Source: Solirubrobacter soli DSM 22325 (lineage in GTDB: Bacteria; Actinomycetota; Thermoleophilia; Solirubrobacterales; Solirubrobacteraceae). Taken from it: DNA of 64,000 nucleotides. The stretch covers positions 248,001 to 312,000 of the forward strand of contig NZ_AUIK01000016.1 of the NCBI RefSeq assembly GCF_000423665.1. Reading direction: 5' to 3'. Shown piece after piece: positions 16,800 to 26,252 of the stretch. The position numbers and the translations under genes were made by a program. The notes under the pieces are model-generated. The model was not told the DNA's origin, made no database searches, and saw nothing but the letters and a program-made list of their open reading frames with translations. How positions within the stretch are numbered: position 1 is the stretch's first letter; each line of letters starts with the position of its first letter.

Positions 16800-17323
16800 T
16801 CGTCTACTCGATGAGCTGCTCGGCCGACGGCTACATCAACGAGCCCGACGGCTCGTTCGGCTGGACCGCGCCGACCGACGAGCTGCACCGCTTCCACAAC
16901 CAGCGTGTGGCCGAGACGGACGTCCAGCTGATGGGCCGGCGTCTGTACGAGACGATGCTCGTCTGGGAGACCGAGGAGTTCACCGATCCGACGATGGCGG
17001 AGTTCGCCGAGATCTGGCGCGGGCTCGAGCGGATCGTGTTCTCGACGACGCTCAAGACGATCGAGGGCACCGGGCGCCTGGCGACGCGCAGCCTCGCGGA
17101 GGAGATCGCCGCCCTCGGTGACAAGACGATCGCCGTCGGCGGCGCCGGCCTCGCCGCGGAGTGCATGCGCGAAGGCCTGATCGACGAGTTCCACCTGTTC
17201 GTCGCTCCGATCGTGGTCGGCGGTGGAACGCCGTACTTCCCCCCGGACGCGCACATCGACCTCGACCTCATCGAGACGCGCACGTTCGGATCAACCGTCC
17301 ACCTCCGCTATCGGCGCGTCTGA
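16796..17323 (+). CDS. DHFR-fold reductase (RibD C-terminal-like), second copy
   Basis: A 175-residue protein with the same family hallmarks as the gene at 9342-9905: N-terminal MSCSADGYINEPDG, VQLMGRRLYETML, RIVFSTTLKTI, the nucleotide-loop KTIAVGGAGLAAE and VAPIVVGGGTPYF. NADPH-dependent reduction is the family expectation, and the substrate is unknown. ATG at 16796 overlaps the preceding stop. Its 3' end overlaps the convergent membrane-protein gene by 33 bases. Confidence 0.85.
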   Translation: MIVYSMSCSADGYINEPDGSFGWTAPTDELHRFHNQRVAETDVQLMGRRLYETMLVWETEEFTDPTMAEFAEIWRGLERIVFSTTLKTIEGTGRLATRSLAEEIAALGDKTIAVGGAGLAAECMREGLIDEFHLFVAPIVVGGGTPYFPPDAHIDLDLIETRTFGSTVHLRYRRV

Positions 17324-18487
17324 GCCGCCCTCGACGAGCCGCGGCCCGTAGGCCGGGGGCGCGACCAGGAACGCGGTGCCGAACCCGGTGCCGATGCCGA
17401 TCACGCACACGCCGACCCACGTCGTCGGCTTCCATCCGATGCCCTTCTCGAGCGCCATCAGACCGAAGTAGCTGAACCACAGCACGATCGCTGCGAGCGA
17501 GCCGACGAGCCGGATGCCGCCGAGCGTCAGCCGTTTGTCGCGGGCGGGCGCGAAGGCGCGCTGCATGAGGTCGACCGCGAGGCCGGTCAGCGTGAGCGTG
17601 ATCAGCGTCCAGGCGTCGCGGTACTGGGTCATGATGTTCATCAGCAGGCCGAACGCGAGGTACGTGATCGTGAAGGTTCCCGCGGGCACGCGCCAGCGGC
17701 GGAGGATCAGCAGCGTCGGGCCGAGCAGCACGATCGTGGAGATGACGATCGAGGCCAGCGACTGCCCGACCGTGTAGTAGTGGTACGGGAAGAGGTTGTC
17801 GCCGTAGCCGCGCAGCCCTTCGGAGAGCCCGATGCGCTGGTTGCTCATCACGTCGTGGAAGCGCTTGAGGTCGTTCACGAACGCCTTGGTCGGCGCGACG
17901 TTGGTCATCCACGCCGACAGGTACATCGTGATGAAGTTGACCATCGCGATGAAGAGGATCCCGCTCAAGAGCGCGGGCAGATAGCGGCGCATGTCGGGCG
18001 CGATGTCGCGCTTGGCCCACATCGAGCGAAGGCCGGTCGAGGAGACCAGCAGGCCGCCGAGGAAGAGCGCGAGGTGGGGCGGGGAGACGATCGCCTCGAC
18101 GTTGATCTCGAAGCCGTAGATCGAGTGCCAGATCAGGTCGGCGGGCCCGGCGATGCCGAGGATGCACAGGCCGATGATCGTCACGCCGTAGCCGACCGGG
18201 ATCGCTTTGAAGTCGAAGCCGCGGCGGCGGCGCGGCTGGTACTCGACGATGACCTTGCCGACGTAGATCGCGAACACGGTGATGCCCGTGTAGAGCAGGT
18301 TGTGCGCGATCGTGAAGAACGACTCCTGGCCGACCTTGTTGTTGTGGTTGCGGCCGTCGAAGAACAGCGCGGTGATCGGCCAGAACGCGATGATCATCGC
18401 GATCAGGTCCTCGCGCCAGGTGGTGTGAGGGCGGACGCCGCGGGCCGCCGCGGGCGCCTCACGGACGGAGTCGAGCAACTGGGACAC
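17291..18487 (-). CDS. Polytopic membrane protein of unknown function
   Basis: A 398-residue protein with about nine or ten hydrophobic segments (for example 29-44, 61-80, 97-120, 137-150, 172-192, 240-258, 266-285, 293-310, 328-348, 358-378). Conserved-looking polar residues sit in membrane regions: DGRNHNN near 45, PADLIWHSIYGFE near 115 and SPPHLAL near 134. The two His residues there might bind metal or haem, which is a guess. It lies 42 bases downstream of a lipoprotein with a C-terminal thioredoxin-like domain on the same strand, so the pair is likely an operon acting at the cell envelope. No transporter family is recognised. Confidence 0.65.
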   Translation of the reverse strand: MSQLLDSVREAPAAARGVRPHTTWREDLIAMIIAFWPITALFFDGRNHNNKVGQESFFTIAHNLLYTGITVFAIYVGKVIVEYQPRRRRGFDFKAIPVGYGVTIIGLCILGIAGPADLIWHSIYGFEINVEAIVSPPHLALFLGGLLVSSTGLRSMWAKRDIAPDMRRYLPALLSGILFIAMVNFITMYLSAWMTNVAPTKAFVNDLKRFHDVMSNQRIGLSEGLRGYGDNLFPYHYYTVGQSLASIVISTIVLLGPTLLILRRWRVPAGTFTITYLAFGLLMNIMTQYRDAWTLITLTLTGLAVDLMQRAFAPARDKRLTLGGIRLVGSLAAIVLWFSYFGLMALEKGIGWKPTTWVGVCVIGIGTGFGTAFLVAPPAYGPRLVEGGSDAPIAEVDG

Positions 18488-18529
18488 GGCTCCGATCGTC
18501 CTCGAAGCCGTGTTGGGAACTGATGAGAA

Positions 18530-19534
18530 CTACAGCGCGGTCTTGATCGCGTTCTCGAACGCGGCCACGCCGAAGGAGCCCTCGAGGCGGGCGGTGACCT
18601 TGCCGGTCTTGTCGATCACGAAGAGCCACGGCTCGCTCTCGAGGTTGAACGCCGCCAGCGGCGGGCGCACCCCGGCTTTGAGGTTGTTGTCCTTCCAGAC
18701 CTCCTGATGGATGAACTCCATCTGCTTGCCGTACTTGGCCCGCATCTGCAGCGCCAGGTCGGTGACCGGCCCGCACACGCGCGAGACGCACAGCTGTGGC
18801 GTGGAGAACAGCAGCGCGACCGGCTTCTTGCCGACCACGCTCGCGAAGTCGGTGTGCATGTCGCTCGGCGGCTTGCGCGTGTCCAGGAGCTCCTTGTTGC
18901 CCTTCAGCGACTCGAGCGTGTCCGTGGCGACCTTCGGCGCCGCCTCGCCGACGTCGGGGATCCTGTCCTGCGCCTTGGTCTTGACGTTGATCTGGGTCGG
19001 CGCGCCGACCAACCGCCCGCCGTTGCGCGTCATCACCAGCACCGACCACGGCCCGGCCTTGTCGAACTTGACCGGCGCGGCGTAGACGGCCGCGAACGGG
19101 TCGGTCTCCTTCGCCGCCTGTTCGGACCGGTAGCGCGGAGTGGTGAGCAGCACGTCCGCGGGCGCGACGAACGGGCCCTGAGCGGGCTCGTTCGGCGTCG
19201 GCGCGATGTAGATCGCCGTCGGCCCGTAGATCGCCTTGCCGTCCTGGCCGATCACGCCGAACACGAACCGGTTCTCGCCCCCGGCCGTGAACACCGAGCT
19301 CGCCAGCGCCGCCTGCGGCCCTGCCGTCACCAGATCGGCCACCTGCTGCAGCGTCTTGCCCGCCGGGTCCGGGAACGACGCCGCATCCGGCGTCTGTGCC
19401 TCACGCACGGCGTCGCGCAGGCCGGGCGTGTCGGGCACCTGCTCGACGGGGTCGGGGGGCGTTTTCTTGTCGCTGCCGCCGCACCCCGCAACGATCAGGG
19501 CGCACACGAGCAGCGCGGAGACGATCCGTGACAT
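18530..19534 (-). CDS. Lipoprotein with C-terminal thioredoxin-like domain (Cys-x4-Cys)
   Basis: A 334-residue lipoprotein. Residues 1-18 are a lipoprotein signal (LIVAGC, lipidated Cys18). A beta-rich middle (about 70-200) carries GENRFVFGVIGQDGKAIYGP. Residues about 225-334 follow thioredoxin topology: KKPVALLFSTPQLCVSRVCG strand-turn-helix, then PWLFVIDKTGKVTARLEG. The redox pair is C-x4-C (CVSRVC) instead of C-x2-C, so it may bind metal or form a disulfide with atypical chemistry. ATG at 19534 is chosen because it opens the lipoprotein signal. It precedes the polytopic membrane protein by 42 bases and probably faces the cell-wall space with it. Confidence 0.75.
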   Translation of the reverse strand: MSRIVSALLVCALIVAGCGGSDKKTPPDPVEQVPDTPGLRDAVREAQTPDAASFPDPAGKTLQQVADLVTAGPQAALASSVFTAGGENRFVFGVIGQDGKAIYGPTAIYIAPTPNEPAQGPFVAPADVLLTTPRYRSEQAAKETDPFAAVYAAPVKFDKAGPWSVLVMTRNGGRLVGAPTQINVKTKAQDRIPDVGEAAPKVATDTLESLKGNKELLDTRKPPSDMHTDFASVVGKKPVALLFSTPQLCVSRVCGPVTDLALQMRAKYGKQMEFIHQEVWKDNNLKAGVRPPLAAFNLESEPWLFVIDKTGKVTARLEGSFGVAAFENAIKTAL

Positions 19535-19603
19535 CTCATTAGCGTATTTGGAGCGGACCGGTCGGACTCTTGCCAGGTGAGAAGGCGAGCAACGGAGGCC
19601 GAG

Positions 19604-20128
19604 ATGTCCGGCAGTGCCAAGGTGGCGGTGAAGCGGTTGTTCGAGCAGGCGTGGGGCGAGGGCCGGCTGGACGAGCTCGAGACGCTGATCGATCGCGGCT
19701 ATCGCTCTCACATCCACGAGGTCGGGGCCGGTCGGATGGTGCGCTGGGTGGGGCCGGACATCCTGCGCGTCGAGCTCAGCGCCTATCGATCCGGGATGCC
19801 GGACTGCAAGGTCGAGGTCTCGGCGATCGTCGCCGAGACCGACGTCGTGATCGCGCTGTTCACCGTCGAGGGCACGAACACGCAGGCGACCGTGGTGGAG
19901 CCGCTCGCGGGCGTGCACGACGTCGAGATCGAGCCGACGCACATGGCGATCCGCGCGACCGGCACCGCCAGGGCCCGCGTCGAGGCCGGGCGGATCGCGG
20001 AGCTCGAGATCAGCTGGGAGCTGCTCGGGCCGATCGAGCAGATCCGGTTGTTCGCCGACGGGACGCTCAGCGTGCGCGACCTGGTGATCACGCCCGCGCC
20101 GCTCGAGGAAGGCGCGGCACCTGCATGA
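19604..20128 (+). CDS. SnoaL-like / ester-cyclase-type protein
   Basis: A 174-residue protein of NTF2-like fold, ester-cyclase subgroup: KRLFEQAWGEGRLDELETLI helix, YRSHIHEVGAG strand, LRVELSAYRSGMPDCKVEV and the long paired strands IALFTVEGTNT and GRIAELEISWE. ATG 19604 is chosen over an upstream in-frame ATG since GGAGG precedes it by about six bases. Polyketide cyclases share this fold, but many relatives are uncharacterised. It sits alone between the lipoprotein (divergent) and the GH106-like gene. Confidence 0.75.
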   Translation: MSGSAKVAVKRLFEQAWGEGRLDELETLIDRGYRSHIHEVGAGRMVRWVGPDILRVELSAYRSGMPDCKVEVSAIVAETDVVIALFTVEGTNTQATVVEPLAGVHDVEIEPTHMAIRATGTARARVEAGRIAELEISWELLGPIEQIRLFADGTLSVRDLVITPAPLEEGAAPA

Positions 20129-20144
20129 GCGTTTGAAGGCGTAT

Positions 20145-20186
20145 TTGGTCGTTTAGATTGACAATCGACCAATAGCGCGCAAATCT
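20145..20186 (+). promoter_or_regulatory. Probable promoter with overlapping operator for the GH106-like gene
   Basis: An inverted repeat TTGGTCG (20145-20151) ... CGACCAA (20166-20172) overlaps an exact TTGACA (20158-20163). A weak -10 candidate AAATCT lies 17 bases beyond, at 20181-20186. A repressor bound to the repeat would block the -35 box. The GTG start at 20215 has a strong AGGAGG six bases upstream. Function is inferred from pattern and position. Confidence 0.5.
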
Positions 20187-20214
20187 TCTCGCCGTACCCC
20201 AGAGGAGGAGTGCT

Positions 20215-23200
20215 GTGAGGAGAGGTCTCCTGGCGGTCGCGGTCGCGGCCGCCGTCGTCGTGCTGCCCGCGTCCGCGCAGGCCGTGGGCTTTGCCGATTC
20301 GTTCGCTTCACCCGCCCGGCAGTACCAGCCCAAGTTCCGCTGGTGGTGGCCGAACGCGCTGGTCGACAACGCCGAGATCCAGGCCGAGCTGGACCAGATG
20401 GCCGACGCCGGCTTCGGCGGGGCGGAGATCGCCGACGTGCACCACAGCGCCAAGCAGGCGCTCGACCCCGCCGGCCACGGCTGGGGCACACCCGCCTGGC
20501 AGTCGGCGGTCCAGGCCGCGCTCGAGAAGGCCAAGGCGCGTGGAATGACGGTCGACATCACGGCAGGCCCGTCGTGGCCGTCCGCGGTCCCGAGCATCAC
20601 GCCCGACAGCCCGGCCGCGATCAAGGAGCTCGCCTACGGCATCGCGACCGTGGCGCCGGGCACGACCTTCCACCGGCGCGCCGCCCGCGCCCGCCCTGGC
20701 CGCCCCGTCCGGTGTCACCCAGCAGAAGCTCGTCTACGTCCAGGCGGCGAAGGTGACCGTCGTGGGTGCGCCGCCCAAGACCGCGTACACGCTCGACGGG
20801 TCGACGGTCACGAACGTCCCGATCGCAGCCGACGGCACGGTGAGCTGGTCCGCGCCCGCCGACGGCAACTGGATCCTGATCTCCTACTACGAGCGCGGCA
20901 CCGGCCAGAAGCCCGAAGGCAGCGGCCACACGACCCCCGACTCCTACGTGATCGACCACTTCAACCAGACCGGCACGAAGGCGATCACGGACTTCTGGGA
21001 CACGCACATCCTCAGCCCCGAGATCCGCTCGCTGCTCAAGGACGCGGGCGGGTCGCTGTTCGAGGACTCGCTCGAACTGGAGACCACGTCGGCGCTGTGG
21101 ACGCCCGGGTTCGCCGACGCGTTCCAGCAGCAGCTCGGCTACAGCCTGCTCCCGTACCTGCCGCTGGTGGCCAAGAACGCCGAGAAGGTGGTCTTCAACT
21201 ACACCGACTCGACGACCGCGGCGAGCGTGCGGCGTGACATCAACCTCGTCCTGACCAACCTCTACAACGAGAACCACCTCAAGCCGCTGAAGGCCTGGGC
21301 GAACGCGCTCGGACTCAAGCTCAGCATCCAGCCGTACGGCCTGCAGACCGACGCCATGCAGGCGTCCGCGCTGCTCGACATCCCCGAGGGCGAGTCGCTC
21401 GGCTTCAAGAACCTCGACGACTACAAGCGCCAGGCCGGCGCGCGCGACCTCGCGGGCAAGACGATCCTGTCCAACGAGGCGGGCGCGACCGCGGGCGGCG
21501 CGTACAGCACCACGTGGGAGACCGAGCTGCGCAAGCTCGCCCCGGAGTTCGCGGCGGGCGTCAACCAGAACATCTTCCACGGCTTCTCCTACGCGACCAC
21601 GCCGGAGTCGCGCTGGCCGGGCTTCTCGGCGTTCTCGCCGCTGAGCAACGCGCCCGGCTACGGCGAGTCCTGGGGTCCGCGCCAGCCGACGTGGAAGCAC
21701 GCGTCGGACATCAGCGGCTACTTCGCGCGCAACCAGGAGGTCATGCAGACCGGCCGCAACACGCCGGACGTGGGCGTGCTGATCCAGACCGGCTACGTCG
21801 CCGCCGGCTACGGCGCGCCGTACTTCACCGCCGACACCCGTGAGGCGGCGCAGGTGCTCAAGGACGGCGGCAACCACGTCGGTTGGACGAACGAGCAGAT
21901 CTCCGAGTCGATCCTCGACCTGCCGAACGCGACCGTGCGCGACAAGCGACTCGCCCCGGACGGTCCGAACTTCAAGGCGCTCGTGCTCGAGGGCGACGTC
22001 GCGTTCAGCCGCGCGATCCTGCTGCGGATCGCGACCGCTCAGAAGCTGCTCGACTGGGCGAAGGCGGGGCTGCCGATCGTGATCGTGGGCAACTGGTCGG
22101 CGCCGAGCGTCCCGGGCCTGCCCAAGGCGGGCGAGAACGCGACGCTGAAGTCGTTGATCGACCAGTTGCTGGCGCAGCCGACGGTCCGCAACCCGCTGAC
22201 CAAGGACCTGATCCCGACCGCGCTGGCCGACCTCGGCGTGCAGCGTGACGTCGAGTACCCGGTCGCCCCGCTCGAGACCGCCCACCGGGTGGACGGCTCG
22301 ACCGACTACTACTTCGTCGCCAACAGCCACGCGACGCAGGCCGCGAACGTCGATGCGTCCTTCGCCATGACGGACCCGACGGCGGTGCCCTACGTCGCCG
22401 ACGCGTGGACGGGCAAGCTCGTGCCGGTGGCCAACTACAGCGTTTCGAACGGCCGCCTGAAGACCCGCATCGCGCTCAAGGCCGGACAGACGACGATCCT
22501 CGTGTTCGGGCATGACCTCGCGGCGTTGCCCGTCCACGCGACGTCGACCACGGCGGACGCCGTGCGCGCCTCCGGCGCGACCCTCGTCGCCCGCGCGGCG
22601 GCTCCCGGCACGTACACGACGACGCTGTCGGACGGCCGCTCGGTCGACACGACGATCGCGTCGGTCCCGGCCGCGCAGACGCTCACGCACTGGAACCTGT
22701 CGGTCGACGACTTCCTCCCGGGCGCGACGCCCACGCAGACCCTGCACGCCACGCACACGCTGACGCTGGACGGGCTGAAGGCGTGGTCGGACATCCCCGA
22801 GCTGGCGGACGTCTCCGGCATCGGCACCTACACGACCACGTTCGACTGGGCCGGGGGTGGGGCGTATCTCGATCTCGGCGAGGTCTTCGACACCTATCGC
22901 GTCAGCGTCAACGGCGTCACGCTCCCGCCCGCCGACCAGCTGAACACGACGGTCGACATCGGCCCGTACCTGAAGCCGGGCGCGAACTCGATCACGGTCG
23001 AGGTCGCCACGACGCTCCTCAACCGCCTGCGCGCCGGTGACGTCGCCTATGCCAACGCCACGCGCCAGAAGTACGGCCTGATCGGCCCGGTCAAGCTGAC
23101 GCCGTACGGCGAGTCGCCGGTGTACGCGCGCACGGACACGCCCGGGAGCGTCGGCGGCAGCGTCCCCGCGACGCTCGCGCTCTCGCTCGGTCCGGCGGCC

Positions 23201-23500
23201 TCGTTCGGCGCGTTCACGCCGGGGGTCGCGCGGACGTACACCGCCTCGACGAGCGCGAACGTGCTGAGCACCGCGGGCGACGCGGCGCTGACCGTCGGCG
23301 ACCCCGGGCATCTGACCAACGGGTCGTTCTCACTGCCCGAGCCGCTGTCGGTCCAGTTCAGCCGCGCGACCTGGTCCGCGCCCGTGTCCAACGACCCGGT
23401 GACGATCGCGTTCGCCCAGCACATCGGCGCCAACGACGCACTCCGCACCGGGAGCTACTCCAAGACGCTCACGTTCACGCTGTCGACCACGACCCCGTAG
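20215..23500 (+). pseudogene. GH106-like alpha-L-rhamnosidase, secreted; interrupted by one frameshift
   Basis: Reading across a one-base shift at about 20671 gives a ~1094-residue exported glycoside hydrolase. Residues 1-23 are a signal peptide. The N-terminal YQPKFRWWWPNALVDNAEI and MADAGFGGAEI match the start of GH106 rhamnosidases, which remove terminal L-rhamnose from plant or bacterial glycans. A beta-sandwich sugar-binding region (YTTTFDWAGGGAYLDLGEV, VSVNGVTLPPA) follows near residue 870. The last 115 residues are the module ending LTFTLSTTTP shared with two other exported proteins here. The frame before the break ends APGTTF and the next frame continues TGAPPAPALAAPSG, so skipping the C at 20671 restores the protein. 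The rest is intact, so a sequencing error is as likely as a mutation. Confidence 0.75.
23153..23500 (+). repeat. Copy 1 of the shared C-terminal surface module
   Basis: Codes for the last ~115 residues of the GH106-like protein: PATLALSLGPAASFGAFTPG, then STAGDAALTV, HLTNGSFSLPEPLSVQFS and DALRTGSYSKTLTFTLSTTTP-type end. It aligns nearly without gaps with the ends of the proteins at 48231-49958 and 55112-57214. The pattern is all-beta and somewhat like WxL-type surface domains. Function is unknown. Confidence 0.8.
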
Positions 23501-23510
23501 AGTCGCGCCC

Positions 23511-24263
23511 ATGAGCTTCGTTGTCGCCGGGGACTCCTACGACAAGTTCATGGGCCGCTACTCGCGCTTGCTCGCGCCCCAGCTGGCGGACTACGCCGGG
23601 GTGGCGAGCGGGCAGCGGGTGATCGACGTGGGCAGCGGCCCGGGCGCGCTGACGGAGGTCCTCGTCGAGCGCCTGGGCGCGGCGGCGGTCGTCGCGGCCG
23701 ATCCGTCGCCGCCGTTCGTCGCGGCCTTGCGGGAGCGCCTGCCGGGCGTCGAGGCGGTCGACGCGCCCGCGGAGACGCTGCCGTTCGCCGACGACGCGTT
23801 CGACGTCGCGCTCGCGCAGCTCGTCGTGCACTTCATGAAGGACCCGGTCGGGGGTGTGCGCGAGATGGCTCGCGTCACCCGCCCCGGCGGCATCGTCGCC
23901 GCCAGCGTCTGGGACCTCGCCGGCGACCGTTCGCCGCTTGCGCCGCTCTGGCGGGCGGTGCGCGCCCTCGACTCCTCCGTGCGCGACGAGTCCGGCCTCC
24001 CCGGCGCGCGCGAAGGTCAGCTCGTCGGCTACTTCGAGCAGGCGGGCCTGACCCGCATCGAGGCGACCGAGCACGAGGTCCCGTTCAAGCCGGCCACCTT
24101 CGAGGAGTGGTGGGACCCGTTCGAGCTGGGCGTCGGCCCGGCGGGGCAATACGTGGCTTCGCTCGACGACGAGCGCCGCGTCGCCGTGCGCGAGCGCTCC
24201 CGCGAGACGTTGGCGACGGCGAAGCCCGCGGTCGCGTGGGTCGCCCGCGGCGTCGTCGCCTAG
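23511..24263 (+). CDS. Class I SAM-dependent methyltransferase
   Basis: A 250-residue methyltransferase of the UbiE/Methyltransf_11 type. Motif I is VIDVGSGPGALTE (about 38-50), motif II is AAETLPFADDAFDVALAQLV and the post-motif is TRPGGIVAASVWD. The N-terminal SYDKFMGRYSRLLAPQLADY is typical of small-molecule or quinone methyltransferases in actinomycetes. It starts 10 bases after the GH106-like stop and may be read through from that promoter, though the functions look unrelated. The acceptor is unknown. Confidence 0.9.
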   Translation: MSFVVAGDSYDKFMGRYSRLLAPQLADYAGVASGQRVIDVGSGPGALTEVLVERLGAAAVVAADPSPPFVAALRERLPGVEAVDAPAETLPFADDAFDVALAQLVVHFMKDPVGGVREMARVTRPGGIVAASVWDLAGDRSPLAPLWRAVRALDSSVRDESGLPGAREGQLVGYFEQAGLTRIEATEHEVPFKPATFEEWWDPFELGVGPAGQYVASLDDERRVAVRERSRETLATAKPAVAWVARGVVA

Positions 24264-24267
24264 GGCG

Positions 24268-26178
24268 TCAGAACAGCTCGCCGAACGACTCGTAGCCGCA
24301 CTGGCGCGCCGGTTCGCGGCCGGGGAGGACGAACGTGTGCGAGCCGTTGTTCGCCGGCCCGCCCGCGAAGTGCACGTCGCTGACGGCGACCCGCGGGCCG
24401 AGCACGGCGAGGTAGACCTTCAGGTCGCCGAACGCGGCGACCCGGGCCTTCACGCGGCGCCCGCCCACGAGCCCGACGTCGACGCCGCGCACCCCGCGTC
24501 GCGCGACGCCGTAGATCACCGTCTGCCGCCGGTCGCAGCGGACGCGGACGTTGATCGAGTTCGCCTTGGTCGGAACCGCTCCGTCCAGGCAATCGTCGTC
24601 GTCGAGCGCGATGCAGCGCACGCGGTCGCGCGGGTCGATGGGGGTGTTGAACGCGCCGGTCCGCAGCCGCTCGGAGCCCACCCGCAACGCCGTCTTCGGC
24701 GCTCCCACGAGCGCGGGATCGTCCGCCGTGCCGCTGGTGAACGTGCGGCCGAGGCTGCGCCCGGCGGCGTCGAGCAGCGTCGCGCCCTTGACGAACTTGC
24801 CGACCGGCGCCGGCACGAGCACGAAGTGCAGGAAGTCGTGGTACTGGCCCGTGTATCCGGTTCCCGGCACCGCGGGGGCGCGGAGCTTGGAACCGTCGAG
24901 GAACTCGATGTCGATCGCGGCGACCCGCGCGGGGAAGATGCCGGCGACGAAGCCCCGCCGGAAGTCGGAGAACACCGAGTCCGGCTCGTAGCCGCCGGCG
25001 GGCGGGTCGTAGCAGTCGAGGCCGTTGAGGTCGAGCGTGTCGATCCCCGCGCAGAGGCGCTCGCCGTCGTCGCGGACCAGCAGCCGCGGCCCGGCGTCGC
25101 CCAGCGACGCGGCGGTCTCGGTCCCGGGCGGGATGCCCGGCCGCTCGTCGAGCTCGCCGTAAAAGCGCCAGTCCTCGTAGGGGTAGTCGGTCCTGCACCG
25201 GCGATCGGGCGGCGCGACGAGCACCTGCCCGCCCGCGAGTGTGCGGCCGTTCGCGTCCAGCGCGACGGCGCTGCGGATCGCCTCGCCGCGCGGAAGGAGT
25301 GTCAGCACCATCTGCCCCGCGTGCCCGAACGGCAGCGCGCGCGTCCCCGTGGTCACCGTGCGCCCGCTGCCGAGCGTCACGGTCAGGTGGTCCGTCCCGG
25401 CGGGGACGAACCCGGTCAGCGTCGTCGGCACCCGCCCGCACCCGCGCCGGCCGCCCAGGATCAACGGCACATCAGGCTGCTGGCAGGCGACGTCGTGCTC
25501 GTCCCCTCCGGAGCCATTCACGCCGACCTGGAGGCACAAACCCTCGTCACGATGCTCGGGCGCGTTCGGGAGCGCCTGCACCTCGGAGAACAGCTGGACC
25601 CACGCGCGCACGAGCGCGCCGCCCGCGCGGCGTCGCAGCACCCGCGCCTTCCGCAGCACGGAGTCGGAGACCGGCACGCCGATCACGGTGCCCGACGCGT
25701 CGAGCACGCGCACGGAGTCCGGGTCGTCGTCCGCGTCCTCGCCGAGCGTCAACTCGCCGAGGAAGAACCGCACCCGGCCGGCGTCGCGGCCCGTGTACGC
25801 CTCGCCCGCGACCGTCGGCAGGCGCAGCACCTTCCCGCCCGCGTAGGTGAGCTCGACCGTGGCGGCGTCGGCGCTCACGGCGCCCCCGGCGTAGACCTGC
25901 ATGCTCCCGTCGGGGCGCTCCACCGACCCGCTCGCGACGATCGCCTGGTCCGGCCACACCGGCGCGTCGCCGCTGTCCGGCTCGACCAGGCGGCCGCCGT
26001 CCTCGTCGACGTCGGGCGAGGTGAGCGTGACCTTCAGTTGCGGCTCGCCGTCCTCGTTGGTGGTGTCCGCGACGTCGAGCGTCAGCCCGGGCAGCCCGCC
26101 CGCCACGACCTGCGCATCCGCCCGGCCGGCCCACACCCCGAACGCGATCGCGGCGATCAGGACCAATCTCACGCTCAT
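24268..26178 (-). CDS. Secreted protein of four related beta modules
   Basis: A 636-residue exported protein. Residues 1-21 are a signal peptide (VRLVLIAAIAFGVWAGR, then ADA). The rest looks like four diverged copies of one ~130-residue beta module, each with a V-x-V/L-x-x-x-x-G core, a hydrophobic turn, and a V-x-x-x-D-A-x-G-x-x-x-G end: ATVELTYAGGKVLRLPTVAG...VRVLDASGTVIG; HLTVTLGSGRTVTTGTRAL...VALDANGRTLAGG; AIDIEFLDGSKLRAPAVPG...ATLLDAAGRSLGR; and a shortened fourth (VDVGLVGGRRVKARVAAFGD). Scattered cysteine pairs (CRTDYPY, CAGIDTL, CYDPP) may form disulfides. I do not recognise the family. The ATG at 26178 is chosen as it opens the signal peptide. Confidence 0.65.
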   Translation of the reverse strand: MSVRLVLIAAIAFGVWAGRADAQVVAGGLPGLTLDVADTTNEDGEPQLKVTLTSPDVDEDGGRLVEPDSGDAPVWPDQAIVASGSVERPDGSMQVYAGGAVSADAATVELTYAGGKVLRLPTVAGEAYTGRDAGRVRFFLGELTLGEDADDDPDSVRVLDASGTVIGVPVSDSVLRKARVLRRRAGGALVRAWVQLFSEVQALPNAPEHRDEGLCLQVGVNGSGGDEHDVACQQPDVPLILGGRRGCGRVPTTLTGFVPAGTDHLTVTLGSGRTVTTGTRALPFGHAGQMVLTLLPRGEAIRSAVALDANGRTLAGGQVLVAPPDRRCRTDYPYEDWRFYGELDERPGIPPGTETAASLGDAGPRLLVRDDGERLCAGIDTLDLNGLDCYDPPAGGYEPDSVFSDFRRGFVAGIFPARVAAIDIEFLDGSKLRAPAVPGTGYTGQYHDFLHFVLVPAPVGKFVKGATLLDAAGRSLGRTFTSGTADDPALVGAPKTALRVGSERLRTGAFNTPIDPRDRVRCIALDDDDCLDGAVPTKANSINVRVRCDRRQTVIYGVARRGVRGVDVGLVGGRRVKARVAAFGDLKVYLAVLGPRVAVSDVHFAGGPANNGSHTFVLPGREPARQCGYESFGELF

Positions 26179-26252
26179 GCGGCCGACCGTCTCAGAGCCG
26201 GCCGCGGCGCACAATCAGGGCGCACCCCTCAGATTTGCGCGAGGCTCCTGGC

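Noticed and set aside
20660-20680. Programmed frameshift in the GH106-like gene
   Set aside because: No slippery heptamer and no downstream pseudoknot or stem seen; a plain indel or sequencing error explains it better.
20621-23311. Long open frame opposite the GH106-like gene
   Set aside because: No recognisable domain; composition is that of an antisense shadow.
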